Below the pieces are notes generated by a model that was not told the origin of the DNA, searched no databases, and was given only the letters and a program-made list of their open reading frames with translations. Source: Clostridiales bacterium (GTDB taxonomy: Bacteria > Bacillota > Clostridia > Saccharofermentanales > Saccharofermentanaceae). From it: 64,000 nucleotides of DNA. The translations under genes and the position numbers were made by a program. This document shows, one piece after another, positions 9,379-19,037 of this stretch. Location of the stretch: NCBI GenBank assembly GCA_017940895.1, contig JAGAXM010000006.1:1-64000 (forward strand), written 5' to 3'. Each line of letters opens with the position of its first letter. Position 1 is the stretch's first letter.

Positions 9379-10080
9379 TTACCACTCGATAAGATCAATA
9401 CTCTTAGGCGATTCGTTAACCGTATTGCTTACGACCTTGCCGTTCTTAAGCCTTATAACGCGGTTCGCCATAGCGGTAAGCGCCGAGTTATGCGTGATGA
9501 TGACGACTGTCATTCCTTCGTCGACAGAAAGCTTCTGAAGAAGCTTCAGGATCGACTTACCCGTCTCATAATCAAGCGCACCCGTAGGCTCGTCACACAA
9601 CAGCAATTTAGGGTTCTTCGCGATAGCGCGCGCAATGGAGATCCTCTGCTGCTCGCCGCCCGATAACTGCGCCGGGAAATTATCGCGACGGTTCGTAAGA
9701 CCTACAGCCTCCAGAAGATCTGCGGGATCCTTCGGGTTCTTAACAAGCTGTGATGCCATCTCTATATTCTCGTAAGCCGTAAGATTCGGGATCAGGTTAT
9801 AGAACTGGAATACAAATCCGACTTCGTTACGTCTGTAAAGCGCCAGTTCCCTGTTGTTCAACGACGAGATGTCGCGCCCGTCGAGCGTTACCTTTCCCGA
9901 TGTAAGTCTGTCCATGCCGCCCATAATGTTAAGCAGCGTAGTCTTGCCCGCACCCGACTGACCTACGATGACCGAGAGCTCACCCTTTTCGAGAAAGAAA
10001 TCAGTTCCGTCAAGTGCGTAAAGGTCCACAGAACCGGTTCTGTAGACCTTCTTTACGTCATGAAATTCAATGTAAGACAT
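9379..10080 (-). CDS. ABC transporter ATP-binding protein, LolD/MacB type
   Basis: ATPase subunit, 233 residues, of the exporter formed with the FtsX-type permease just downstream. Walker A is [12 protein letters not shown] (about residues 39-50), the signature motif is [15 protein letters not shown] (about 138), and Walker B runs into the D-loop as [12 protein letters not shown]. The H-loop histidine is in VIITHNS. GALD after Walker B is characteristic of the LolD/MacB/FtsE group. It starts 2 bp after the transglutaminase stop and is probably in one transcript with proS, the transglutaminase gene and the permease. Family firm, substrate unknown. Confidence 0.95.
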   Translation of the reverse strand: MSYIEFHDVKKVYRTGSVDLYALDGTDFFLEKGELSVIVGQSGAGKTTLLNIMGGMDRLTSGKVTLDGRDISSLNNRELALYRRNEVGFVFQFYNLIPNLTAYENIEMASQLVKNPKDPADLLEAVGLTNRRDNFPAQLSGGEQQRISIARAIAKNPKLLLCDEPTGALDYETGKSILKLLQKLSVDEGMTVVIITHNSALTAMANRVIRLKNGKVVSNTVNESPKSIDLIEW

Positions 10081-10082
10081 GA

Positions 10083-11657
10083 TCAGTTCGATCTCTCGAT
10101 GATCCTGTAAGGAGAGATGTAGTAATCTTCTTCCTCAAGATCGAGTCCGTGCGGGATGCTGATGATCGCTCTCGGACAATCATCGAAAGCCCATGTTCCG
10201 ATATGCGTTACGCTGTCGGGGATATAAATGTATGCAAGTTGATCCGAATAATCGAATGCGCAGTCGCCTATGTACTGGAGTCCTTCCGGCAGATAGATAT
10301 ACTGCAGATCCTCGCATGTGTTGAAGCCGTAATCTTCGATCCTCGTTACCGTATCGGGGAGTACGACGGATGTGATGATATCGCAGTCGCAGAAGCACTC
10401 CTCGGCAATCGTATCGATCGTGCAGTCGTCCGTGAATACGACATTTCGGAAGCCGTTGCAACCGTAAGGCAGATCAAGCGTTCCGCTTCCGGAGATAGTG
10501 ATCGTGCCGTCTCTTGTGATCTCGTAGTGAGCATCGCCTGCATCACCGGACTCGGGTCTGCCGTGATATGTATCCGCATCACAGATCTTGTGTGTCATGG
10601 AGAATACTTCGAGGGGAAGCAGATACCAGTTGTATGAAGCGCTTCCGGAAGTTCTCGTACCTGTGTCGTGGGAGTCGCCGTTATAGGAGTTGCCGCAGTC
10701 CCATGTAGGATCCATGTGATACCATGTGCCGTCGATACAGCAGACTGCCCATGCGTGGTTACAGCCCTCATCACCCGTGTACGCGTTGCTCAATACGAGC
10801 TCACTTACATCAGCACCGATACCGAACGATACCGCAGCAGGAACGTCTGCAGCTCTGCAAAGAGCAGTAAATGTATTGCCGAGGCCTTCACAGATCGCGA
10901 CCTTACGAAGGATCAGTGTAGCCGCGTCATCCTGATAAGTAGTATATGTATCGTTGATCTGAACATAGTCATATGCGAACTCATTTACCATGAAGTCGTA
11001 GATAGCATGTACCTTCTCCCAGTCATTAGTGCAGCCCTGGGTTATGCGCTGTGCCGTCTGAATAACAATGGGCGAATCACACTCTACGTCGTTCTGAGGT
11101 TCAAGGCACTCGAGCAATGACTCTTCGTCAGTCCACAGCTCGCTGCAGCGCTCTACGTTGAAGTCATAGCACATGGACTTAACGAAAGACAGATTGCCGT
11201 CAGCCTTCTTGGTAAGAGCGATATCGTCATATCTGCTCTGTACGCCGTCAGCCGTTACTACGAACATGATGTAGTACAACTCGTCGACTTCGATGTTGTC
11301 ACCCGTGTCGAAAGTAAAAGAACCGTTTCTTCCGCCGCCGCTCGTAGCCACGATGGAATTTCTTGAGTTGGTAATGTTGATCGTCATGGAACTTCCGCAG
11401 TCCGTATCAACACCTACGGAATTACCGGACAGATACAGCTTTGTCGTACCGCCCTCGACGGATCTGAATGTGATCGAATCATAATCCGCGTAGTAATTCT
11501 GGATGCTTAAAGACGAAGTGCTCTGTGTAGGATCGAGACCCTTCACTACCGCTCCATCCGGAGCTGCATTAACCGCTGCAGATACAGGTGCTGCGAACAG
11601 TCCTGTGATGATCGCTGCCGAAGCCGCTATTGCTGCCAGTCTTCTCATTACCAACAT
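10083..11657 (-). CDS. Secreted transglutaminase-like protein with BspA-type leucine-rich repeats
   Basis: Predicted exported protein of about 524 residues. MLVMRRLAAIAASAAIITG is a signal peptide with cleavage likely after VSAA. A transglutaminase/protease-like domain (about 210-350) shows the Cys-His-Asp triad: Cys in VAICEGLGNTFTALC, His in CNHAWAVC, Asp in YHMDPTWDCGN. The C-terminal third has LRR_5/BspA-type repeats (ITSVVLPDTVTRIEDYGF, LQYIYLPEGLQYIGDCAF, LAYIYIPDSVTHIGTWAF), common in cell-surface adhesion proteins. The frame is open upstream to 11705, but the ATG at 11657 has GAGG 9 nt before it and gives a proper signal peptide. The gene lies just after proS. Confidence 0.87.
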   Translation of the reverse strand: MLVMRRLAAIAASAAIITGLFAAPVSAAVNAAPDGAVVKGLDPTQSTSSLSIQNYYADYDSITFRSVEGGTTKLYLSGNSVGVDTDCGSSMTINITNSRNSIVATSGGGRNGSFTFDTGDNIEVDELYYIMFVVTADGVQSRYDDIALTKKADGNLSFVKSMCYDFNVERCSELWTDEESLLECLEPQNDVECDSPIVIQTAQRITQGCTNDWEKVHAIYDFMVNEFAYDYVQINDTYTTYQDDAATLILRKVAICEGLGNTFTALCRAADVPAAVSFGIGADVSELVLSNAYTGDEGCNHAWAVCCIDGTWYHMDPTWDCGNSYNGDSHDTGTRTSGSASYNWYLLPLEVFSMTHKICDADTYHGRPESGDAGDAHYEITRDGTITISGSGTLDLPYGCNGFRNVVFTDDCTIDTIAEECFCDCDIITSVVLPDTVTRIEDYGFNTCEDLQYIYLPEGLQYIGDCAFDYSDQLAYIYIPDSVTHIGTWAFDDCPRAIISIPHGLDLEEEDYYISPYRIIERSN

Positions 11658-11667
11658 AATCAGGTCC

Positions 11668-13362
11668 TCACTTGATCTTTGATGCCGCCTCGAGTGCCTC
11701 TTCAACAGTGGCTTCGCTCATGGCGCCGTCCATTCTGAACTTGAGTTCTACTATTCCTTCTCCTGCTCTTCTTCCGACAGTAACACGAAGCGGGATACCG
11801 AGAAGATCAGCGTCCTTGAACTTAACGCCGGGACGCTCGTTTCTGTCGTCGATCAAAGTCTCGTAACCTGCGTCGATGTAAGAGTTATAAAGCTTCTCAG
11901 CAACGCCCATTACAGTCTCATCCTTCGTGTTTGTGGGAATGACGATGACCTTGTAAGGTGCTGCGATCGCAGGCCACTTGATACCGTCCTCGTCGTTGTA
12001 CTGCTCGATGATGGCAGCGATAGTTCTTGATACACCGATACCGTAGCATCCCATTACCATTGAGTGCTCCTTGCCCTCCTTATCGAGGTAGACGCAGCCC
12101 AGGGAATCGGAATACTTTGTTCCGAGCTTGAAGATATGTCCGACCTCAACGCCTCTTGCCATTCCGAGAGGCTTGCCGCACTTAGGGCAAAGGTCGCCGG
12201 ACTTAACGTTCTTGATGTCCTTAACGATATCGGGAGTAAAATCTCTTCCGACGTTTACGTTCTTGAAGTGATAATCGGTCTCGCATGCACCTACGATGAA
12301 GTTCTTAAGAAGAGCAACTTCGCTGTCCATAACGATCTCGATCTTCTCCTTAAGTCCGACCGGGCCTGCGAATCCGACCTTGGCACCTGTGATCCTCTCT
12401 ACATCCTCGAAGGACGCAAGATCCATCTCCATGGCATCAAAGATATTGCCGAGCTTAGTCTCGTTGATATCACGGTCGCCTCTTACCATAGCAGCGACGA
12501 TCTTGCCGTCGATGTTATAGAGGATAGTCTTAACGAACTTGTCGGGAGTTGTGTTAAGGAAAGCAACGAGCTCCTCGATTGTCTTCGCATCGGGAGTCTT
12601 GATCTTCTCGATGGGAAGCTCAGCGGATGTATCAGCCTCGCCCTCCTTGCATGTTGCCTTCTCTTCGTTAGCAGCATAACCGCAGGCGTCGCAGAAGCAG
12701 ATGGCATCCTCGCCGATAGGGCTCTTAACCATAAACTCCTGTGAACCGGAACCGCCCATGGCACCTGAGTCTGCATCAACTACAGTGTAGTCGAGACCCA
12801 ATCTGTCGAAGATCCTTCTGTATGCGTCATACATGATCTTGTAGGACTTATCGAGACCTTCCTCGTCAACGTCAAAGGAGTAAGCGTCCTTCATGACGAA
12901 CTCACGGGAACGGATGACACCAAATCTCGGTCTCTTCTCGTCTCTGTACTTATGCTGGATCTGATAAAGCGTAACAGGCAGATTCTTGTAGGATCTGAAA
13001 GTATCTCTTACGGCTTCCGTGAAAGGCTCCTCGTGCGTAGGTCCGAGGCAGAAAGGTCTGCCGCCTCGATCGCTCATACGGAACATCTCGGGTCCGAACT
13101 TCTCCCATCTTCCGGAAGCCTGATAAGCCTCGGCGGGAAGCAGTGCCGGCATGATGAGCTCTTGTGCTCCTGCCCTGTCCATCTCCTCACGGATAACCTT
13201 CTCGACGTTCTTGTATACCTTAAAGCCCATCGGCATGTAAGCGTAGATACCGGATGACATCTTGCGGATAAGACCCGCTCTTAACATTAACTTGTGTGAA
13301 GGTATCTCTGCGTCAGCAGGTACCTCTCTCTGTGTCGCGAAAAAAAGATTCGAAACTCTCAT
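11668..13362 (-). CDS. proS: Prolyl-tRNA synthetase, bacterial type with editing domain
   Basis: Class II aminoacyl-tRNA synthetase that charges tRNA-Pro, 564 residues, the normal length of the bacterial (ProS type 1) form. Motif 2 region: [30 protein letters not shown]. Motif 3: [17 protein letters not shown]. Between motifs 2 and 3 lies the INS editing domain (about 225-400) that clears Ala-tRNA-Pro. The C-terminal anticodon-binding domain starts near [16 protein letters not shown]. The stop overlaps the ribosome-binding site of the following transglutaminase gene. No T-box-like leader is visible in the 61-bp gap upstream. Confidence 0.97.
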   Translation of the reverse strand: MRVSNLFFATQREVPADAEIPSHKLMLRAGLIRKMSSGIYAYMPMGFKVYKNVEKVIREEMDRAGAQELIMPALLPAEAYQASGRWEKFGPEMFRMSDRGGRPFCLGPTHEEPFTEAVRDTFRSYKNLPVTLYQIQHKYRDEKRPRFGVIRSREFVMKDAYSFDVDEEGLDKSYKIMYDAYRRIFDRLGLDYTVVDADSGAMGGSGSQEFMVKSPIGEDAICFCDACGYAANEEKATCKEGEADTSAELPIEKIKTPDAKTIEELVAFLNTTPDKFVKTILYNIDGKIVAAMVRGDRDINETKLGNIFDAMEMDLASFEDVERITGAKVGFAGPVGLKEKIEIVMDSEVALLKNFIVGACETDYHFKNVNVGRDFTPDIVKDIKNVKSGDLCPKCGKPLGMARGVEVGHIFKLGTKYSDSLGCVYLDKEGKEHSMVMGCYGIGVSRTIAAIIEQYNDEDGIKWPAIAAPYKVIVIPTNTKDETVMGVAEKLYNSYIDAGYETLIDDRNERPGVKFKDADLLGIPLRVTVGRRAGEGIVELKFRMDGAMSEATVEEALEAASKIK

Positions 13363-13423
13363 TTCCTGTGAACTACTCCTATTAATAAATATTTTATTAT
13401 TATAAAGGGCGATGCCTGTTTTT

Positions 13424-15304
13424 TCAACGGCGGCGCGAATGCGACGTAACGCTTACGTGGCACGCATTCGTAAGGATCATGGGTCTTCTTCTCGTCTTCT
13501 CGAAAAGGAAGTCACGTAAAGAATTCCTGAAAGCCCTCGTCGTGATCTTCGCGTCGATGCTCTCACCCTTAAGTGCGCCCGTCGACAGAAGCTGGCTTAC
13601 CTTCATGGCAAGTGCGTCGTGCACCTCCTGCTTCTCGTCGTCGATGACAAATCCGATCGAATCGACCACAGGCTCGCAAGCAAGCTCGCCCGAAGCAAGA
13701 TCTACCGTAATGGATATAGCAACGCAGCCGTCGTCTCCCAAGTGCATACGGTCGCTCATTACGTGATCGTCGCGGACCGCAGCGGAAGAACCGTCGATGA
13801 GGATAGCCTGTGCGGGAACCTCACCCGTAACCTCGGCCGTCTTGCCGTCAGTCTCGAAGACGTCGCCGTTACGAAGTACGAATATATCCTCAGGATCCAT
13901 GCCGAGGCTCTGTGCGAGCTGGGCATGTCTGATAAGCATTCTGTACTCACCGTGTACCGGGATGAAGAACTTAGGTCTCAAGAGAGTATGCAGAAGTCTG
14001 ATCTCATTCTTGTATGCGTGTCCCGATACATGGACATCGGCAAGCGACTCATAGATGACCTCTGCTCCGCACTTGAACAGCTCGTCAATGAGTTTATAGA
14101 TGGACTTCTCGTTACCCGGGATCGGATGCGCGGAAATGATTACCGTATCGCCGTCACGGATCTCGACTTCCTTATGGGAAGCGAAAGCCATTCTCGACAG
14201 CGCGCTCGTAGGCTCAGCCTGGGAGCCCGTAGTAAGAACAACGATCTCGTTATCGGGATAATTCTTGATCGCACTTATATCGATCAGCGTATCGGGATTC
14301 ATATCGATGTAGCCCAGGGAATTTGCGATCTTAAAGCAGTTGATCATGGAGCGGCCGCACAGACATACGTGGCGCCCGTTCATCTCGGCAGCGGTAAAGA
14401 TCTGCTGCATACGGTGAACGTGGCTCGAGAAAGTAGCGACGATGATTCTGCCGTCAGCCTTCTTGAAGATATTCTGGAAAGCCTCGCCTACATACTTCTC
14501 CGAAGGAGATGAACCCTCCTTCTCGATGTTGGTGCTCTCGCACATGAAAGCGAGTACGCCCTCGTGTCCCAACTCTCCGAAGCGCTGCAGGTCTATAACC
14601 TTGCCGTTGATCGGAGTGTAGTCGATCTTAAAGTCGCCCGAGTGAACAACAAGTCCCGCGGGAGTTCTGATCGCGACGGCGTACGAGTCTGCGATACTGT
14701 GGTTAACTCTTATGAACTCGACCTGGAATGCATTACCGAGTCTTACCCTCTCACCGTTACGGCATGCATCAAGAGAGATTCCCTTGAGACTTATGCCGTT
14801 ATCCTCGAGCTTATGTCTTACAAGCTCGACCGTAAGCTTACCGCCGTAGACGGGGCACTTGAATTCTCTTAAGAAATACGGCAGGGCACCGATATGGTCC
14901 TCGTGTCCGTGTGTAAGGATGATTCCGCGAAGCTTGTAAGCGTTGTCGCGGATATATGTGTAGTCCTGAATGACGCAGTCTACGCCCGGCGTATCCTCGC
15001 CTCCGAATGCCATACCGACATCGACGATGATGATGTCGTTGCCGTACTCGAATGCGGTCATATTCTTGCCGATCTCGAGCAAGCCTCCGAGCGGAATTAT
15101 CTTGAGCTTATTCTTGGGAGCCTTGGGTTTTCTTTCCTTCTTGGGCTTGTCCTGCTTAACCTTATTTACCTGCTTAACAGGATTCTTCTCTGTCTTAGCG
15201 GACTTAGAAGTCTTGGTACTCTTCTTGGAAGCCGCCGTCTTGGGCGACTTCGTTGTCTTCTCTGTCTTTACGTTCTTTGTTGTTTTCGTTTTTTTCTCAC
15301 TCAT
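13424..15304 (-). CDS. rnj: Ribonuclease J
   Basis: Metallo-beta-lactamase-fold RNase J (5'-3' exonuclease and endonuclease), central to mRNA decay and rRNA maturation in Firmicutes. 626 residues. A lysine-rich, probably disordered extension (about 1-65, [19 protein letters not shown]) precedes the catalytic core [20 protein letters not shown]. Metal ligands are in [16 protein letters not shown]. The beta-CASP domain has [19 protein letters not shown], and the region around [12 protein letters not shown] is conserved. The C-terminal domain ends [17 protein letters not shown] plus a short arginine tail that is longer than usual; that tail is encoded by a palindrome (13437-13469). The ribosome-binding site GAGAAGGAA precedes the ATG. 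Confidence 0.96.
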   Translation of the reverse strand: MSEKKTKTTKNVKTEKTTKSPKTAASKKSTKTSKSAKTEKNPVKQVNKVKQDKPKKERKPKAPKNKLKIIPLGGLLEIGKNMTAFEYGNDIIIVDVGMAFGGEDTPGVDCVIQDYTYIRDNAYKLRGIILTHGHEDHIGALPYFLREFKCPVYGGKLTVELVRHKLEDNGISLKGISLDACRNGERVRLGNAFQVEFIRVNHSIADSYAVAIRTPAGLVVHSGDFKIDYTPINGKVIDLQRFGELGHEGVLAFMCESTNIEKEGSSPSEKYVGEAFQNIFKKADGRIIVATFSSHVHRMQQIFTAAEMNGRHVCLCGRSMINCFKIANSLGYIDMNPDTLIDISAIKNYPDNEIVVLTTGSQAEPTSALSRMAFASHKEVEIRDGDTVIISAHPIPGNEKSIYKLIDELFKCGAEVIYESLADVHVSGHAYKNEIRLLHTLLRPKFFIPVHGEYRMLIRHAQLAQSLGMDPEDIFVLRNGDVFETDGKTAEVTGEVPAQAILIDGSSAAVRDDHVMSDRMHLGDDGCVAISITVDLASGELACEPVVDSIGFVIDDEKQEVHDALAMKVSQLLSTGALKGESIDAKITTRAFRNSLRDFLFEKTRRRPMILTNACHVSVTSHSRRR

Positions 15305-15324
15305 TTATTCTTTCCTTCTCATTT

Positions 15325-16335
15325 TCAGCCTACTATGTAGACTTCGCAGTCTGTAACTGTGTGACTTCCGTTCGCGAACAGGTCGAGGTGGCTTCCCGTT
15401 ACGCCGGAGCCTCTGTCTTCTACCGTGTAGTATCCGTCTCCTCCGAGAGGATCGTTAGGCAGATAAAGCACCGTGCCCGCGGGGAAGATGCTCCAGTCGG
15501 CAGCAACTGTCCTTCCTTCGGAACAGGATGTACCCGTGGCAGTAGTGGTGCTGTACGAACCGTCCCCTAAGGGCTGAGGTCCGTAGAATGTGATGTGGCA
15601 TACGCCGTAATATGTCATACCGTCCGTGCTCGCACTTCCGGCTGTATTCGATTCGGTCATAGGCGGTGTGGTAGGTACGGTGCCCGCCGTAGTCGCTGCG
15701 GAAGTGGGCGCAGCAGTAGTCGCAGATGTGGGTGCGGCTGTAGTCGCGACAGGCTCTGTCGTCGTCAGCTCGATGAGAACGTAGTTGCCGCTGTATGTGC
15801 GGTACCAGCCCGAACCCGTTCTTCCGGTAACATCGATACCCTCGCCTCTGTGGATGACTCTGACGATATCGTAATCGGTTCCGGGACCGGATCTTAAGTT
15901 GATGTCGCTCGCGGCATATACAGACGCATAATACTCTTCAACCGCATTGGGATCGACTGCTGCGGCAGTCTCCTCCACCTGAACCTCGCTTGTCTCTTCT
16001 CCGGCCTCCGCTGCAGTCTCGGATAAGGCTTCAGTCTCTGCCGAAGCAACGGAAGGAGCGAGCATGTCTATAGTAGTCTCTGTTGTCTCCTCAACCTGCG
16101 TCTCGGATACAGTCTCTGTCTCGGAAGACTCAGCCTGTGATGACTCCACCGCATCAAGCAGAACATCCGCCTGAGCATTACGTCTCGCACGGTCCTCTCT
16201 TACCCTTGAATCGAGAAGCGTATATACGCTTATGAATACCAAAAGACTCAGAACGACTACCGCGGCAACACTTACGACCATGCGCATCTTGTCGCGTGTC
16301 AGATTGTCTTTTAATGTCGAATCGATAAATCGCAT
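15325..16335 (-). CDS. Cell-wall protein with SH3 and 3D domains
   Basis: Membrane-anchored or exported protein, 336 residues. An N-terminal hydrophobic helix (about 19-40, VVSVAAVVVLSLLVFISV) is followed by a Ser/Thr/Glu-rich linker. A bacterial SH3 domain (about 140-190, INLRSGPGTDYDIVRVIHRGEG) and a Thr/Ala-rich linker come next. The C-terminal 3D domain (about 240-336) contains GYYTVEDRGSGVTGSHLDLF, the three-aspartate pattern of the MltA-like/3D double-psi barrel found in spore-germination and wall enzymes. Likely a peptidoglycan-binding or lytic enzyme. No ribosome-binding site is visible; instead TATAAT (16342-16347, minus strand, preceded by TGG) ends 6 nt before the ATG, suggesting a leaderless mRNA. 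Confidence 0.87.
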   Translation of the reverse strand: MRFIDSTLKDNLTRDKMRMVVSVAAVVVLSLLVFISVYTLLDSRVREDRARRNAQADVLLDAVESSQAESSETETVSETQVEETTETTIDMLAPSVASAETEALSETAAEAGEETSEVQVEETAAAVDPNAVEEYYASVYAASDINLRSGPGTDYDIVRVIHRGEGIDVTGRTGSGWYRTYSGNYVLIELTTTEPVATTAAPTSATTAAPTSAATTAGTVPTTPPMTESNTAGSASTDGMTYYGVCHITFYGPQPLGDGSYSTTTATGTSCSEGRTVAADWSIFPAGTVLYLPNDPLGGDGYYTVEDRGSGVTGSHLDLFANGSHTVTDCEVYIVG

Positions 16336-16341
16336 CGGAAT

Positions 16342-16347
16342 ATTATA
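16342..16347 (-). promoter_or_regulatory. Extended -10 box just upstream of the SH3-3D gene
   Basis: TGGTATAAT on the minus strand, 6 nt before the ATG at 16335. Transcription would begin at or next to the start codon. Confidence 0.55.
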
Positions 16348-16440
16348 CCACAGAGGTATGAACAGCCCGTTAACGCGGTCCTTTTACACATTGTCAATTG
16401 ATTGTCACATACGTGAAAACCATGAAATAATGGACCTCTC

Positions 16441-16446
16441 TATAAT
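16441..16446 (+). promoter_or_regulatory. -10 box just upstream of a small membrane ORF
   Basis: TATAAT, 6 nt before the ATG at 16453. No convincing -35 box is seen. Confidence 0.4.
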
Positions 16447-16452
16447 CGAGGT

Positions 16453-16593
16453 ATGCCTCAGGAAAACTTCAACATCAAAGAGCGATCAGCAGACGAGAAA
16501 ATGCGCAGAGCCGCAATCTACGTCATATGCACGATGATCATAATCCTGACGGTACTCCTCGATATTTATTTTATCTCCGGAATCTTAGGTTAA
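16453..16593 (+). CDS. Small single-pass membrane protein (46 aa), unknown
   Basis: Short frame starting MPQENFNIKERSADEKMRR, charged, followed by one strong transmembrane stretch (AAIYVICTMIIILTVLLD, then IYFISGILG). Stop at 16593, 8 bp before the end of the convergent rel gene. A perfect TATAAT lies 6 nt before the ATG; the only purine-rich sequence (CGAGG) is too close to act as a normal ribosome-binding site. The charged-head, single-helix layout and the promoter argue for a real small protein, but I recognise no family, and codon evidence over 46 residues is weak. Confidence 0.5.
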   Translation: MPQENFNIKERSADEKMRRAAIYVICTMIIILTVLLDIYFISGILG

Positions 16594-16601
16594 GCCCCGA
16601 A

Positions 16602-19037
16602 TTACTTCCTGTAAACGTTCGACGCGTAGGACAGATTACGAAGCTTCGCGAGCACTCTGTCGAGCTGTTCTCTGTTTCTGAATGTCGCCGTTACAACGAA
16701 CTCCGTGTACGCGCCGCCGTTGATCTGCTTCGGCTGCTTTATATCCTTGATATCGACATGCTCGTCGCTGAATATGGCCGACACATCAGCGAAAAGCAGA
16801 GTAAGGCTGCACTCCTGAGCAAGCATAACGATGTTGGTCGTGAAGCCGAAAGCCTTGTTCCTGCCGTCATCCCACTCCGCACCAATCAGATGTTCGAACT
16901 TTCTCTTATCCTTATCGGATCTGTCCTTGAATTCCTTGATATGAACGATGTTCGGACAGGACTGCTTATGTACGGTTACTCCGTCGCTCTGGGTTACATA
17001 GCCGATGATCTCGTCTCCGGGCACCGGATGACAGCAGTTCGCGATACGAAGCAGAGGATGGGAAAGACCGTCGATGATAATTCCTTCATCGCCCCTGCCC
17101 TTCTTCGTCGACTGCTTATCGGGAGAAGAAGGTCTCTTAACAACGTCGCCCTTACCGAGATCTTCCGGGATCAGATCAGGCATGTAGTAGACGACCTGAC
17201 CGTCGGACGCGGTGCGGTAACCCATCGCGAGACGCTCTTCCTCGCTCAATGTCTTGATATATTCGTCACGAAGCTTTCCGAAGACCTTGCCAACCTGTAT
17301 CGATCCGTAGCCGATGGCCGCGAACAGATCATCTATGGAATTACATGAGAACTTATCGAGAACGATCTTGATATTCTCTGCGATAAGAAGCTGATTATGT
17401 GTAAAGCCGTTCTTCTCGATCTCACGCTCGAGGAGTTTTTTACCCACAGCGATATTCTCGTCGCGGTCCTGCTTCTTGAACCATGCATTGATCTTCGATC
17501 TCGCGGATGCGGTCTTAACGATCTTGACCCAGTCACGTGAAGGCCCCTTGATCTTCTCCGAGGACATGATCTCGACCTCTTCGCCCGACTTAAGTACATA
17601 CGACAGAGGAACGATCCTGCCGTTTACTTTCGCGCCGTGCATGTGATTGCCGATGCCGCTGTGGATGGCATAAGCAAAGTCGATCGGCGTGGAACCTGCG
17701 GGAAGTCTTACGATCTTGCCCTTAGGCGTGAAGACGAAGACTTCGTTGGGAACGATGTTGTTCTTAAGAAGCTCCATGAAGTCCTTGGGATCGTCAGAGT
17801 CGCGCTGTGCGTCGAGGAACTGTCTTACCCACTTGATCTTCTCGTCGTAGATGTCTTCCTTGAAAGCCTTGGAGTTGCCGGCTTCCTTATAGTGCCAGTG
17901 CGCGGCGATTCCGTACTCGGCCTCGATATGCATGCTGTATGTTCTGATCTGGACTTCGAACGTCGTCTCACCGAACGTCTTTCCGCCCGGGCGCTTAACA
18001 GTCGTGTGTAGCGACTGGTAGCCGTTCTCCTTCGGGTTCGCGATATAGTCCTTGAATCTTCCGGGAAGCGGCACGAACATCGAGTGAACGATACCCAAAG
18101 CCCTGTAGCAGTCGGAGATGGAATCAACGATGATCCTGCATGCGAACATATCGTAGATGTGATTGATGTCATTATGTCTGTTGTCGTGCATCTTCTTGTA
18201 GATGCTGTAGAAGTGCTTCGGTCTTCCGTCGACATCGTAGTGCTCCATGCCCTCATCCTTGAGCTTATCGGAAATCTCGGCGATAACGTGCGCCATGAAA
18301 GCCTCACGCTCGGATCTCTTGGACGAGATAAGACCTACAAGCTCGTAGTATCCGTCGTTATCGAGGTAGCGCAGGCACAGATCCTCGAGCTCCCACTTGA
18401 TCTTGAACACGCCGAACTTCTCAGCAAAAGGAGCATAGATATCGAGTGTCTCCCTTGCCTTCTCGACCTGCTTCGCGGGCGTCTGATACTGCATCGTACG
18501 CATATTGTGAAGACGGTCGGCAAGTTTGATGAGTATAACTCGCGGGTCACGCGTCATGGCAAAGAGCATCTTACGCGTGTTCTCAGCCTGCATCTCTTCC
18601 TTACTGTGGGACGAGAGGATATTAAGCTTTGTAACACCTTCGACGAGCAATGTGATCGTCGATCCGAACAGCTCATTTAACATCTCGGAATCTGCAGCCG
18701 TATCCTCGATCGTGTCGTGCAGGAGTGCGCCTGCGAGGGACTCGGCGTCAACCTCAAGTTCAGCGAGGATCTCAGCGGTCGCGATCGGGTGAACGATATA
18801 GAGTTCGCCGTTCTTTCTCTTCTGATTACGGTGCGCCTTGAAAGCAAAGATAAATGCGCGTCTTATGAGGTCCTGCTCTTTACTGAGGACTCCCTCTTCG
18901 AGATGCGCACGCGAAGCATACGAAGTAAACATATCCATGACACCGTCGAACTTCTCCTGAATATAATCAGGAATCTCCGGTACGATGGACATATCCATCA
19001 GATACTCGCGCTCATCTAAGATCTCATTTTCATCCAT
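16602..19037 (-). CDS. rel: Bifunctional (p)ppGpp synthetase/hydrolase, Rel/SpoT family
   Basis: Stringent-response enzyme, 811 residues, that makes and destroys (p)ppGpp. The N-terminal HD hydrolase domain (about 60-210) is intact, with HPIATAEILAEL and the HD motif in LLHDTIEDTA. The synthetase domain (about 270-400) includes YSIYKKM, IYDMFACRIIVDS and FKDYIANPKENGYQSLHT. A TGS domain (about 440-500, VFVFTPKGKIVRLPAGSTPIDFAYAIH), a helical/zinc-finger-like part with CCHPVPGDEIIGY, and a C-terminal ACT/RRM domain (about 735-811) follow. Both catalytic halves look functional, as in Firmicutes Rel. It overlaps the end of recJ by 8 bp and is probably co-transcribed with it. Confidence 0.96.
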   Translation of the reverse strand: MDENEILDEREYLMDMSIVPEIPDYIQEKFDGVMDMFTSYASRAHLEEGVLSKEQDLIRRAFIFAFKAHRNQKRKNGELYIVHPIATAEILAELEVDAESLAGALLHDTIEDTAADSEMLNELFGSTITLLVEGVTKLNILSSHSKEEMQAENTRKMLFAMTRDPRVILIKLADRLHNMRTMQYQTPAKQVEKARETLDIYAPFAEKFGVFKIKWELEDLCLRYLDNDGYYELVGLISSKRSEREAFMAHVIAEISDKLKDEGMEHYDVDGRPKHFYSIYKKMHDNRHNDINHIYDMFACRIIVDSISDCYRALGIVHSMFVPLPGRFKDYIANPKENGYQSLHTTVKRPGGKTFGETTFEVQIRTYSMHIEAEYGIAAHWHYKEAGNSKAFKEDIYDEKIKWVRQFLDAQRDSDDPKDFMELLKNNIVPNEVFVFTPKGKIVRLPAGSTPIDFAYAIHSGIGNHMHGAKVNGRIVPLSYVLKSGEEVEIMSSEKIKGPSRDWVKIVKTASARSKINAWFKKQDRDENIAVGKKLLEREIEKNGFTHNQLLIAENIKIVLDKFSCNSIDDLFAAIGYGSIQVGKVFGKLRDEYIKTLSEEERLAMGYRTASDGQVVYYMPDLIPEDLGKGDVVKRPSSPDKQSTKKGRGDEGIIIDGLSHPLLRIANCCHPVPGDEIIGYVTQSDGVTVHKQSCPNIVHIKEFKDRSDKDKRKFEHLIGAEWDDGRNKAFGFTTNIVMLAQECSLTLLFADVSAIFSDEHVDIKDIKQPKQINGGAYTEFVVTATFRNREQLDRVLAKLRNLSYASNVYRK

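Noticed and set aside
11658..11705. Longer N-terminus for the transglutaminase protein starting at 11705
   Set aside because: It would add a charged stretch before the signal peptide and overlap proS; the ATG at 11657 has a good ribosome-binding site.
13619..14512. Long plus-strand frame opposite RNase J, and similar antisense frames opposite rel, recJ, metH and alaS
   Set aside because: Antisense shadows of clear conserved genes, with no ribosome-binding site or known domain.
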